A stretch of DNA of 64,000 nt from Histoplasma ohiense (taxonomy: Eukaryota; Ascomycota; Eurotiomycetes; Onygenales; Ajellomycetaceae), in assembly GCA_017607445.1 (NCBI GenBank), contig JAEVHH010000001.1, positions 62,001-126,000 of the forward strand. Reading direction: 5' to 3'. The stretch's first letter is position 1. The number at the start of each line of letters is the position of its first letter. Of this stretch, positions 11,214-23,236 are shown piece by piece. The notes beneath the pieces were generated by a model. The model was not told the origin of the DNA and did not search any database. It saw only the letters and a list, made by a program, of their open reading frames with translations. The translations under genes and the position numbers were made by a program.

Positions 11214-14200
11214 AATATGAATGAAAGCTCAAGAAGCAGAAAGCTAGCTGAAGATTCAAGCAGAAGATACAAATGAATGCAATCATGATCTCTGTCATTG
11301 TAAATAGCTTAGTCAATGTATGAGCAATGGTAGACAGTGGTTTTCTTCACTACACTCTTATAGACACTCAGCTGATTGAGAAGCATAAGCTTCAGTGTAT
11401 CTTCTTTTTCAAACTGTGTAAGCTCAGTGAATTTGATAGCCTCAGAGGATCCACCTCCTACAACATGATAAGATTTAATATTGATGTAGAAGGACATGAG
11501 AAAAAGAATGTATACACATATAAAATACAAGACCTTGAGTATGATCTAATGCTCAGTCTATCATGGCTCACAGAATTTGAAACCTTGTTGAACACATGCA
11601 ACCACTGTCTTATTTTCTCAGAAGACAACTGTGTTTATGAGAAGGATGTCAATAGAACTGCTGATCTCACCCAGATATCAGCAGAAGTATACAAACTACT
11701 AATCTGTCAAGTGTATGAAAAGAAGAACATCCAAGTGTTCACTGCTAGTATGATGGATATCAAGAAAGCATTAGAAAAGTTAGAATCTAAAGATCTCAAG
11801 AAACTGCACAAGAAACTATCTGAATTGTATGAAGACTTCACAGATGTGTTTGATAAGAAAGAAGCTGAAAAGCTTCCCTCTCACTGAGAACTCAGTATAG
11901 ATCATACAATTGAGCTTATCAAGAAAGACAGTAAGAACTCACAACTGCTCTGAGATTTTCTCTACAGTATATCACACAACAAGCTTCTCATTCTATGAAA
12001 AATGCTCAATAGATTACTAGACAAAGGCTTCATTTATATTAACAACTCATCTGCTGCAGCATCTGTACTGTTTGTGAAGAAATCAGAAGATGGCTTATGA
12101 TTCTGCATTGATTATTGAGGACTCAATAAGATTATGTGGAAGGACTGATACCCCCTTCCACTCATTAATGAAACACTTGAATGAATAGGAAAAGCAAAAT
12201 GATTTACAAAACTTGACATCTCTGCAGCCTTCTACAAGATAAGAATTAATGAAGATGATGAATGGCTAACTGTCTTTTGTATGCATTATGAATTATATGA
12301 ATGGACAGTGACCTTCTTTGAATTAGTGAATGCTCTGAGTATGTTTCAGAAATACATTAACTGGGCTCTATGAGATCTGCTCGATGAGATTGCCTCAGTG
12401 TACATGGATGATATCTTGATCTTCATTGATGGATTGCTCACTGAGTATTATAAGCACATACAACAAGTTCTTGATCATCTACAAAAAGCTGAACTGCAAG
12501 TGGACATTGACAAATGTGACTTTGAGATTAAGTCTACAACCTACCTAGAATTCATCATTGAAGCTGAAAAAGATGTACATATGAATTCTAAGAAGATGGA
12601 AGCAATCCTCAACTGAGAGGCATCAGTCTCAGTAAAAGAAACTAGAAGCTTTCTAGAGTTTGTCAACTTCTACTGAAGGTTTATCAAGAACTTCTCTGAT
12701 ATTGTACAATCACTAACAGATCTGACCTGAAAAGATGCTGTATTTCAATGGACTGACAAAGTGGATGCAGCATTCAAAAAGCTGAAGTGTATGTTCACAA
12801 ATGCTCTGATGCTGCAATCATTTGATTCAGATAAGCATACAATTCTTGAAACAGACATCTCAGATTATATAGTAGATGAGGCACTGATGCAATATGACAA
12901 CAAAGATGTTCTACAATCTTGTGCCTTCATCTTGAAAAAGATGTCACTCATCAAATGCAACTATAAGATCTACAACAAGAAGTTTCTAGTGATCATACAA
13001 TGTCTTGAAGAATGGGAATCTGAACTCATGAGTGTTGAGAGATTTGAAATTGTTACTGATTATAAGAATTTAGAGTACTTCACAATCACTTGTAAGCTCA
13101 CTGAGAGGCATATGTGTTGGTCATTGTTTCTTAGTCATTTTTTATTCACAATTTGTTATTGATCTGAAGTAGAGAACACTCTTGTGGATGCTCTGTCCCA
13201 TCAAGAACAAGATATGCTATCTGATGACTTGAATGACAGATGGAAACACTGAGAGCATTGATTAATTGACTCTGTAATCATAGAAAGTTCTACACAATCA
13301 GATGAACCCCATGTACATATCAATCAGTTCTGAGCTCAAGAACCCTCACTTGAAGAACAATGAAGACTAGCAGCAGAGACAGATGAATTCTGACAACAAG
13401 TCATCAAAGCTATACAAAGCAAAGCATCTCAATTCCCTGCAGATGTATACTCAAGAATGGATATCTCAGTATGTTTGATTGATGATGACAACTGCTTACA
13501 CTTTTGAGATAGATGATGGGTTCTTGATTCAGAATCTCTACAAATATGAATCATGCAAGAAATTCATGACTTGCTGATGACTGAGCACTCAGAATGTGAA
13601 ATCATGTACAACATCATTGCCTGAGAATTCTACTGATCAGATATGTTGAAGAACATACACCAGTTCATATGCAACTGTGATTGCTGTGGCTCAGTGATGA
13701 CATGATGTGAATATCAAAAAGAGATGCTGAAGCTCTTATCTGTCTTCAACTGAACTTGATGTGATATAGCTATTGATTTTGCAGTTTTCTTACTCAAAAG
13801 CAGAGATTCTATGAACATTCTAGTCATTGTCAATCAACTCAGCAAGGGTGTAATACTACAGCTCTGTGACAAGATGGATGCTGAAGTAGTTGCAGATATC
13901 TTTGTCAGAAGCCTGTTCTATCATATATATGATCTGCCTTCATTCATTGTGTCAGATAGAGGCAGTCAATTTGTCAGCACACTCTGAGCCCATGTATGTC
14001 AATTATTAAGAATTGAATGAAAGTTATCAACAGTGTACCACTCAGAGACTGATGAAGCTATCAAGAGAATGATACAAACAGTAAAGAACATTCTCTGTAA
14101 GTTCTGCAATTATGTATAAGACAACTGGAGCAATCTGCTGTCACACACTGAGATTGTGATTAACAGTTGAGATTTCACTACAACAGGCATAAGCTCATTC

Positions 14201-14845
14201 TTTCTTCTACACAGATACAACTTAGAGGTTCTGAACTTCTCTGAGACTCTCTGAGAAACTGCATACATCCACAGTCTTATACAGACAGCAGAGAACATCA
14301 TGAGCAAGCTGAAGAAAGCTCACAAATAAGTAGAAGCTTCAATGATCAGTGCTCAGTAAGATTATGAGAATCAAGTGAATATCAGAAGAAGTTCTACAAT
14401 CTGATATCATATAGAAGACAAAGTCTGACTGAATCTCAAGAACATAAGAACAGACTGCCTCTCACATACACTAGATTACCACCACATCAAGTATACAGTG
14501 AAGAAAGTGCTAGACACACACAATTATTGACTCAACACCCCACCTGACATTCACAACATCTTTCATACAAATCTGCTCCAATCCACAGCTGAGAATCCAT
14601 TCCTCTCACAGAGAATCTTCAATTGACAGTCATCTGTCATTGTAGAAGAAGACAACAAACTCAAGTGGGAAATTGAAGCAATTCTTGATGATAGAATCAA
14701 TCACTGCTGCTGTGAATATCTTGTCAAATGGGTAGAATATGATCATCTGATCTGAGAATCTGTGTCTGCTTTGAAGGACACCGCCGCCCTCGACATCTAT
14801 GAGTCCTCACTCACTTCAATAGAGAGGGATAATGTGATGGATTAG
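11214..14845 (+). pseudogene. pol: Gypsy-2 pol, copy 2, decayed
   Basis: Protease with intact DSG near 11333 (MVDSGFLHY), RT with YMDD retained just after 12398 (VYMDDILIF), RNase H near 12761-13160, integrase near 13360-14190 with SDRGSQF, and a chromodomain near 14670-14790 (WEIEAILDD...WVEYDH). The frame is -1 relative to gag. Catalytic motifs survive but numerous TGA codons (Arg/Trp sites) prevent translation. The final TAG lies in the 3' LTR. Confidence 0.92.
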
Positions 14846-15429
14846 TATCTGTTAGTAATTAACTTACACAATCAACTCCTCTTCTGCACCCACTTGTTTC
14901 TGACTGTTGTCATCTCATGTAATCCTCAATGTTCTTCTGCTCTGTGCTCTGTGCTTGTGTAGTTTCTAATGATTCTTCTGTGTAGCTTTTAACATTCTTC
15001 TGTTCTGTGCTCTGTGCTTGTATAGTCTCTAATGATTCTTCTGTGTAGCTTCTTACATTCTTCTGCTCTGTGTTCTGTGCTCATGTAGTCTCTAACAATT
15101 CTTTCACATAGCTTCTTATGTTCTTCTGCTCTGTGTTCTGCACTCATGTAGTCTCTAATGATTCTTCCATATAGCTCTCAACAATTCCCCCACCCCACAT
15201 TCCATGCTCATGTAGCTTCTAATGATTCTTATGTGTATCTTTTAATGTTCTTCCACTCCACACTCCACTGTGGAGTGGCTTCTGATATTCTTCCACCTCA
15301 AACTTTTCTCTATAAGAACCCTCTTTGTACAACCTTTTCTTCTGATTTCTTTTCTCTTTCTTTTCTTAATCAATTTGTAATCTGTAATTAGGATAGTACC
15401 AAATTGTTAATCGAAGTACGCCTGTTACA
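14833..15429 (+). repeat. 3' LTR of Gypsy-2 copy 2
   Basis: 597 bp, TGTGATGG...CTGTTACA, followed by the ATGAG duplication. It retains the self-primer complement AATCAATTTGTAA at 15368-15380 and a TATAAGAA box near 15312. Confidence 0.93.
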
Positions 15430-15434
15430 ATGAG

Positions 15435-17985
15435 CCACAGTGATGCATGAGCTGCAGAAGATTGTTTAGAGATGTTATTTGTAGCACTGCTGATTCTTAA
15501 GATCTCTTGAATAAGAGTGTGACTGTTGTCAGTGGCAATGTATGGAAGAGGCATCTGAGAATCTAAATAGTTGAGAAGATGACTAGTTCTGACAGACTGT
15601 TTGAGAGGTTTAGCAACTGAGTGAAACTTCTTAATAGTTTGAAGTAGAGGGAGAGATGACTCTTGAAGCTAATATAGATCAGAATATGAAAAACATCACT
15701 GAAATTGTACTTCTCAGAACAGATAGTGCATTTGAGAATAGAACAATATATGATTTTAAACAAACAGTCTACTCAATCTTAGACTGTCTGTTCATTCACT
15801 CACATAGCAACAAGTGTTCTTCTTCTTGTGAATCCACTCTACAGTTGTGCAAACTCTAACATTCTTTCACTCCATGCTTCACTATAGCATTGATAGACAA
15901 CTCATCAAATAGAGACATCAATGTAATCATTGATTCAGAAGAGCTTTCTCTGTCTGATTTCAGATCTAGTCTGTTGACAGAACTAGAGTGTTTCTGTATG
16001 CAGCTCAAATACTATTATATATTCATTGAAGAATCTCTGAAATAACTTTAAAACAATACTGACAGCAGCTGTGGTTGTTGAGCTCAAGATCTGATAAGAA
16101 TAAAAATTAAATCTCAGTATCAATCTACTTCTATATAATTCTGAGATTTCAACTACTTTACAATTTTTAATCAAGCTGTATCTCTTGTATTCAATTCATT
16201 CTGATGTAGAGTCATTTGCTTTTTGATATTATTCTGCATCTGAAGTGACATTTGCTGAAACTCTTCATGAAGAAGCTGTTGATTGATAATCATGTGCTCA
16301 ATATTCAAATTCTGACATACAAAACAGTATGTGAATGTCTGCTTGTTTTTCTGTTCAATGTGTCAAATATGAGCAATTGCCTGTTCCTTCTGTGAACTCA
16401 ACCACTCCAGCCCGAACAGAATGAGATACTGGACACACACATATGTAAACTCAGTGCTGAGAAGATTGATGATGCTGATCAGTATATCAGAGAACTCAAC
16501 TGCTTTGTCATCTTCATCAAATGACTCATCATTGTTGAATGAGTATACAAGATCATCACAGTTCTGTTTCTTCAATTCACTGTGCACTGCTTTAGTATTG
16601 AGATTCTGATTGCATAGCCACTATTCAGTCAGTCAGTATTTCAGAAGCTGGAAAGCCAGATTATTTGAGTGAGACAGAGACTTACATGTTCAAGAATATG
16701 CATCACAACAGAAAAGAAGCACATGATGATCAGTTTTTCTCTTTGACTCTCAAAGTCACATATGCTCTATACAGTTCTGATGATGTCCATGAGCCTGTTG
16801 CATTTTTCACTGTCTTGAATCAGAGTATCAAGATTTTGAATATAGAGTGATGTGAATGAATTGATCAGTCAATCATTTTCTCTGAGCTTCTTCTTGATGA
16901 GGGCAAGCCCTGGGTTTTTCAACATGAGATTGAGAAGTCTGGGAAAGATTGTGAGAATTCAATTGTGTCAAGAGATCTTAAAGAAGCTGTGGAAGCTCAT
17001 CTGAGATTCAGCTTTCTTTGCTTATTGATTTGCTGACAGACTGTTGTATCAGAAAACCCTCTTCTGATACTGTTCCTCAACATATTTCTTAGCATCAGTC
17101 TTCAGTTGCTTGATTCTGTGGAGATACTTCTCAGACAGATAACACTCAACATTCTTGTGCTCATTCAGTGGTAATCAGACAATGAGCTTGGAGAATCAGA
17201 AAGCTTCAGATGACTGATGAATTATGAGATTTTTTATCAGATCTTCAAACTTCTCAGTCAGCTGCTGTAGAGACTGTTGTTCTCTAAGAGACATCTTTTG
17301 ATCAGTGCTGTGGATCTTCAGAAGTGATCTGATATTTTTTACAAGTTGATCAAATAACTCAGAGCAGTCATTCTGCAGACCACAGTGCTGTTGCCACTGC
17401 TTTGTGTAAAAAACATTCATTCAGTGTTTCATGTTCTCTGAGTCATGATCACAGAGAGTATCACTTAGAATTCAGATTCATGATGAGTCATCAGCTTATC
17501 TTTCTCTGAATTTGATAAATAAATCAACTGATTCAGTGTTGTTCTTTTTCTGATGAAACTCATTGTGAATGATCACATCTCACACAGAGAAAACTAACTC
17601 TTGTCTTCAAAGAGATGATGTGAAAGCAGCAGATTTTTTCCTGATATATCTGTCAACATGGTTAAGATAAGAGACAGAAGTTGTGATGATCATATACTGA
17701 TGATGATGATGCTCCATTCCACTGTCAGAGATATCTAAACAATCATGATTGCTGTTGAAGTTGAAAATGAATCTGTGATTCAGATGTTCAAGAAATGTCT
17801 GTGTCATGTTGTCATGTGTCAGAAACAGACTGAGCCTCAGAATGTTTTTCTTGCCATTTGCAATGATGATGACAAATTGACAGACTCATGAGTAGAGAAG
17901 ACTCTTTGATACAAGCATAAGAAAAGATCCACTGAAGATCTTGATATGACATACAGTAACTTTATATTTAACACAGTGATACAAC
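15435..17985 (-). pseudogene. Unidentified long ORF X, central segment
   Basis: Continues the frame of the 5' segment after removal of the truncated LINE: 824 bp plus a 14-bp duplication shifts the coordinate frame by exactly the amount needed. Readable blocks include DNMTQTFLEHLNHRF and an HHHH-containing stretch near 17700, a long charged helical block near 17420-17200 (LTEKFEDLIKNLI), and KYVEEQYQKRVF near 17040. Interruptions are single TGA, TAA and TAG codons. One frame change is needed near 16600, after which the acidic block NNDESFDEDDKAVEF follows. I recognise no domain. The spacing of stops and the length argue for a real, formerly long protein. Confidence 0.65.
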
Positions 17986-17999
17986 ATTGAAAAGAGTCT

Positions 18000-18823
18000 A
18001 GAGCTTGTTTGAATAGTGTCACTTGATGATATTTAGATCAGTTATTTTTGTTTATTTTATTTTGATCTTTTCTTTAACTTTGTTTATTGTTAATCAATAA
18101 AGTGTAAGAAGAAACTTTTTGCTACAATAATGCAGCTAAAGCTTGGACATGGACATTTCAAATCATATTTAACAAAGTTTAAAGATGATTTAAATGATCT
18201 ATGTTCAGATTGTCAGTTATATGAAAATCCAGAGCATCTTCTGTTACTTTGTACAAAGTATTCAGAACTAAGATTGAAACTGAGAGAGAAGTATCAACTG
18301 AATCAGTTAAATTTGAGTTTGTTATTCAATACAAGAGCTGGAAATATGTTCTTAATTGAATATTTAAATGAGTCAAATGTTGCTACAAGAGCTTGTTTGA
18401 ATAGTGTCACTTGATGATATTTAGATCAGTTATTTTTGTTTATTTTATTTTGATCTTTTCTTTAACTTTGTTTATTGTTAATTTTCATTTGTTTCAAGCA
18501 GTTTGCTTCATTATTTGTTGATAATAGTCATTGCAAATGTTTTTTCTTTCCTGTTGATTTTTAATAGCTGCTGTCTTTTATAATATTTATTTCCTTTGTT
18601 TTGAAGTTGAGTTGTGCTAACCCATTGACATTCTTTTGATTTTATTTTTGGATTGAATAGTTTGAATAGTTGTTTGATTCTGGGCTGGAATTCTGTTAAT
18701 GCATGTGTCAAATTGTTTTTGCATATTAGAATATTCTTGATTTGAAAAATCCTGAAGTATTTCAGGTAGATGTCATAGTCACTGACTGTATACATCTATA
18801 ATTGAAGAATAATAATAATAATA
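18000..18823 (+). mobile_element. 5'-truncated LINE-1f copy with a duplicated 3'-UTR piece at its 5' end
   Basis: 18095-18823 matches 28399-29126 of the full-length LINE almost base for base (RNase H tail, C-terminal zinc motif, 3' UTR, TAA-type tail). It is preceded by 18000-18094, a direct copy of 28693-28787 from the 3' UTR. A 14-bp duplication ATTGAAAAGAGTCT (17986-17999 and 18824-18837) brackets the whole, so both pieces arrived in one event. The remnant frame of 94 codons at 18130 is the truncated ORF2 end with a one-base deletion near 18388. Confidence 0.92.
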
Positions 18824-21241
18824 ATTGAAAAGAGTCTCTGTGAAGAACACTTGAGCAGTGATTCATCAGCACTGATGAGCTCAGCCTGATCAGAGACTAG
18901 ATATTGATCAGAAAATTTTTCAATATAATCAGAGTTGATCTTAAATCAGATGAATATGATAAGCAGAATGTAAATAATTATTGTCTTATCAAGACTCATC
19001 TGATCTGTGAGAATGCTGTTCTCTTGAGATTTACAATTTTGCTGAAGAATTCAATAGATGTCAAAAAGTTGATAAGCAAATGATTTCATCTGCATATTTC
19101 AAATTTTGATGAGTCTTCTTGAATGAGTTTCATTGTTACTGAACTTGTCTGACAGCAGATAGAATTGCTGGAACTTGGAGAACAAGACAGAGATGAGCTG
19201 TTTACAGAGATCAATTGAGACTGAAATACTCTGTTGAAGCACTGTGTCTGCTGTCAGATCAATAACATTGTCATTATCATTATTTTGATTATCATTGACT
19301 GGCATTGTGAAGACTGGAGCTTCTTCATCATTGAATGACTGTCAGTGTTTCTCTTCACTTGAATCAGTAGAGTAAATCTCATTCACATTTCAATTGATTG
19401 ACTCATTATCTAAGCAATATTAGCACTAGTTAGCTTCAGCAGTGACAACAGCAACAACTTATTTCAATTACTGATCACTGATTTGAGAAGAGGAAGATTT
19501 CTCAGATTGTCTATTTCTGACTGAGTATACATTATCAGTGACTGAGTTGCAAGAGAATATCTAAGACTAAGATTATATCTTTGTTCTTACTCTTACAATC
19601 AATCTTGTTGCCTTCATCACTGATGGTAGAAGAAACTCCATTGTTTGTGTCAGAATTCTCACTCTCAGATGGATTTTGATCACCAGGTTTGTTGTTGTCA
19701 TCATTCTCAGTGGCATCAGTTTTACTGTTGATATGATTGATTGTGTTGGTGTCAGTGGTATCTGAACCATTGTTCAAACCACTGAGGGGCTGTGCAGGAG
19801 TGGTTATTGAGGAAGAAGGATTGATATAGAGTATGTGGATTTTGAGTTTGAAATATGCAGAGGTTATACTGTCATTGTTGTGAGCTGCATCATTCATAGT
19901 GTTGGCACAGTTGATTGGGTTTGTGCAGAAACTTTCAGAATCATTCTCTGATCTGCTAGAGAGCTGCACTGAAGCAGAGATGAGCTGTGGAGTAGCAGAA
20001 TTGACAGAGAGTATTGAAGAATCTGATCTAGTGTGTGAAGTTGATTTCATGAAATGTTTCTTGGAAATAATGATGATGAGTTGTGTAGAGATGAGGATTG
20101 TTGAGGGGTTCTGAGTTGTCAGAATCTGATTCTGACTGTGATCATCTAAGTCATCATTATAATGCTCTGAAAATTGATCATACAAATCATTCTATCCTAC
20201 ATTAGCTCTAAGATCAAAAGAAGAAAAGAAAGAAAGAACTAAATATAACTCTACAAAATAATGATCATTCAGATTTACTGACAACTCTGATGACAACTCA
20301 ATCACCATGAATTCAAGATCATTGCAATGATGATTATGAACAAAGTTGAGAATGACAGTGTGAAGATTGCATGTGTTCTTGAGACAGACAGCATTCAACA
20401 GATCATGTTCTCTCTGATATAGTACTATAAAGTAAGACTGTAGCTTGACTTCATCAATGCCACTGTTCTCATCAATTAAACTCATCATCTTGTCAAAGTT
20501 GAGAGTAGACAATTGACTCATTCTCTGTGAGATCTCAGAGTAATTGTTGCAGATATTAGAGAGAAGAAAGAAGAATGAGAGATTTCTGACTTCATGACTC
20601 TCAAAGAATATCTTGATGATACAGCTTCTCAGCAGTTTCTCAGAACTGATCATTGATGATAATGATGCTGTTTTTCTAACACTCAGCTGAGACAATTTTG
20701 AAGTTTTAATCTGCTTGAATTGATCAGAAGATTCTAAGATGTTCAGATCACTCAAATCACTGCTGAAGAGAGACTGTTGTTGTCTTCTTTTGTGAGAATG
20801 TGATCTAAGACTTGATGACTCAGAGCAGAAATTGTTAGCACTCTCATCTACACTTTCACTGTAGCTACTTGAGCACTTTCTGAGTCTTACATAATGTCTT
20901 GACACTCTCAATGAGCTACTGGGGTGTTTTTCAATCTTATTCTTGATTTGACACTTGAGGTATGAGGTCTGAGTATATAGATCATTGACTATCTCAGAAT
21001 TATTCTGATTTGATGAGATGCAGCTGGGAAACTTGACAAGATTGTCTCTCAACATCTGCTTGATGTGAGAGAGAACATCTGTCTGAGTGTAGAACTGATG
21101 ATAGAGATCATACTTGACAAGCAGCTTTCTGATAATCTTGTTGACAGATAGCAGCTCAGACAGCAGAATGTCTATAAGCTTACAAAACTTCTTCACAGAC
21201 TGCAGTGCTCTTTCAGATTCAATGTTGTGTGCACAAGACAT
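18824..21241 (-). pseudogene. Unidentified long ORF X, 5' segment
   Basis: Starts at an ATG (MSCAHNIESERALQSVKKF) at 21241 and runs 349 codons to a single in-frame TAG at 20189-20191 (likely a former CAG), then 216 more codons in the same frame. Near 19550 the coherent frame shifts and continues through VIDLTADT (about 19260) toward the truncated LINE. Composition is Ser/Asn/Asp rich, with a basic patch (SHSHKRRQQQ) near 20790 and long acidic/Asn tracts near 19600-19760. There is no signal peptide and no clear membrane segment. A TATATATAG box lies about 470 nt upstream. No homology recognised; together with the other segments the ORF would be about 1,750 codons. Confidence 0.6.
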
Positions 21242-21855
21242 GTTGTAACACTGATCTAATCAGTCAGTAATAACTTTCTAACACATAAATGATGATGTGA
21301 AGCTTGCTATCAATGATAAAATGCAGAGAGAAAATAGAGGATGGTTGTAAAGAGCTAAAACAGAGGAACAGCTTGAAATCAATGAAGTTTTAAAATGATT
21401 TGATATCAGATGAACACTAAGCAATTAGCACATTGAGCTCTCTCTTTATTATGAAGAAATAGAGAAAGACTGGCAATTCTGACAGATGAACAAGAGAGAG
21501 TGATAAAGAAGAGAGCTGAAAGTGACAGTTGTAGAGATTAATAAATATGACAACATGAATTACTAAGCAAGAGATTAGAGAATCAGTGAATTGAAAGAAG
21601 TGAACAGAAAGAGACAGAAGAAAGAGATATTAACATAAAAAGATGATCAATGAACTATACAACACAAAGACAGTCTTCAATCACTGAACAGATGAATGTA
21701 TACTCTATATATAGTCTCATCAATGAAACAGATGAATAAATTACATCATCTGCATAGATCTGCAAATGGAATTACCTAGTCTATTGAAACAGCACATGAT
21801 ATCTGCTATGATATTATTAGTTAAATGATTTGCTATCAGTATGAACTAAAAGAAT
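21242..21855. other. Noncoding spacer upstream of ORF X
   Basis: No convincing ORF. On the minus strand it contains a TATATATAG box near 21705-21715, which could be the promoter of ORF X. It separates ORF X from the stop of the small acidic ORF. Confidence 0.45.
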
Positions 21856-21898
21856 CTACACAATGATATCATCTGCATCATCTGTATCATCAGTATCA

Positions 21899-23236
21899 AC
21901 ATCTCAACGAGCAAAACCCCGAATGAGCCCAATTCTTCGAATTAGACAACGCGAGTACCCTCAATCGATTCCTGCTGCCTCCATCAGTAACTGCTGCAAA
22001 TTTGAAAAGATTTGATGAGGTTTTGAGGGAGATATTTGATGAATAGTGTTTTGGCATCTGCTTGAGCAGATCTTCAACAGTTCATCCAATTACTCCATCA
22101 ATACTGAGTCAAATCAACTCAGATTTTGATCACAGATAGATCTATTTTATATTGATAATCTGTTAAAATCTTATTCAATTTGATCTGCAGTTGCTTGAGT
22201 TATTCCTGATTCTCTGTTTGGGAAAACTCTGATCGATTTTCGTGTTCCAACGCACCCGTGCCAAGTCCCCCCTGAGTACCTCCCAGCCACACGTGCCTGC
22301 CAAGTAACAAAAAGATACCTCGGCACAATTGACTAGTGCATACCCCATCAATTCGAATCCATCGTCCCTCAAATCCCTCATCGAATCCCTTCGAATAACC
22401 CCTCCATTGATAAGAACATAAGATAAAAGTGGAAATTTCAGTGTTTGAAAGATAGCTTGGTCCCTGCAAGTAGTTTATATATATATTTATATATATATAA
22501 TCTATTATAAAGGAAAAAAGTGCAGGTTTAGCCTGTTGATTCTTCATTTGCATACCCATTTCTTTTGGAAACTCAATATTCAACTTATTGGGAGCTATTC
22601 AGTAGGATAAAGTGTTTCAATTTGAATGAAAGGGAATTCATTTAGTATTGAAAGCTTTTGATTTTTCAGGAATATAATCTTAAACTGAGGTGGGGCCTAG
22701 TTTAAGCAGAAACTTTGGAAGCTTTTTAATTAAGAAAAAGACAAAGTTTGAAAGAGATAGAGTGTTTTCTCTGTTTTAGCTCTGAGTTAATAAAACAGAG
22801 AATTTCTGCCCAAAAATTCATATTTCTTTTATCTTATTCAAAGGCTGAAGAGCTTTCATTAATACTGATCAAGTGGTTATTATATACCTTTTCTTTATCA
22901 ATTGAGCTACACACTTGTTGTGTGGGGAGATTTCTGAAGTAAAGAATATAACTAACTAGTTTTAACAGCTTCTCTTCAAAAAGCTGAGTATTTTTTGTTA
23001 GTTTTTCTTTCAAAAACTGACATTTCAGTCTTGACTTAATCAAGTTGAAATCATTAGTCTCCCCTCCTCTGTCAAGTTTGTAGCACTCAACTTTGTGAAG
23101 ATTTAACTGATTTATCTCTAAAAATCAGTATTAGTTTATTAAGTTCTCTTGAAAAACTTAATCTAGTTACTATTACTAGTAGGAAAAATAGCTTGAAACA
23201 CAATCAAATCATCTAAATCTATCAATATCTATCAAA
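21899..23236 (+). promoter_or_regulatory. 5' UTR / presumed internal promoter of LINE-1f
   Basis: No long ORF. Two parts keep CpG dinucleotides that are otherwise rare here: the first 75 bases (AACGAGC, CCCCGAATG, AACGCGAG) and about 22220-22395 (TTTTCGTG, ACGCACCCGTG, CACACGTG). Full-length LINEs carry their promoter internally in the 5' UTR, so these may be the control elements. The rest is AT-rich. Confidence 0.5.

Larger units (their letters stand above)
9204..15429 (+). mobile_element. Ty3/Gypsy chromovirus Gypsy-2, copy 2, complete but decayed
   Basis: Two 597-bp LTRs flank a leader, gag and pol. A perfect 5-bp duplication ATGAG (9199-9203 and 15430-15434) marks the insertion into long ORF X. 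Total length is 6226 bp. The gag-pol footprint of 4646 nt equals the other copies, so there has been no net indel. Transitions have introduced many TGA codons. The two LTRs, identical at insertion, now differ at many C/T and G/A sites, so their divergence measures mutation at cytosines rather than time alone. Confidence 0.95.

Noticed and set aside
1..15429. TGA read as an amino acid (alternative genetic code), because in-frame TGA is so common
   Set aside because: The neighbouring LINE uses TGG for Trp and has no internal TGA over about 1,800 codons. TGA in the LTR elements sits at both Arg and Trp positions and differs between copies, as expected of mutation.
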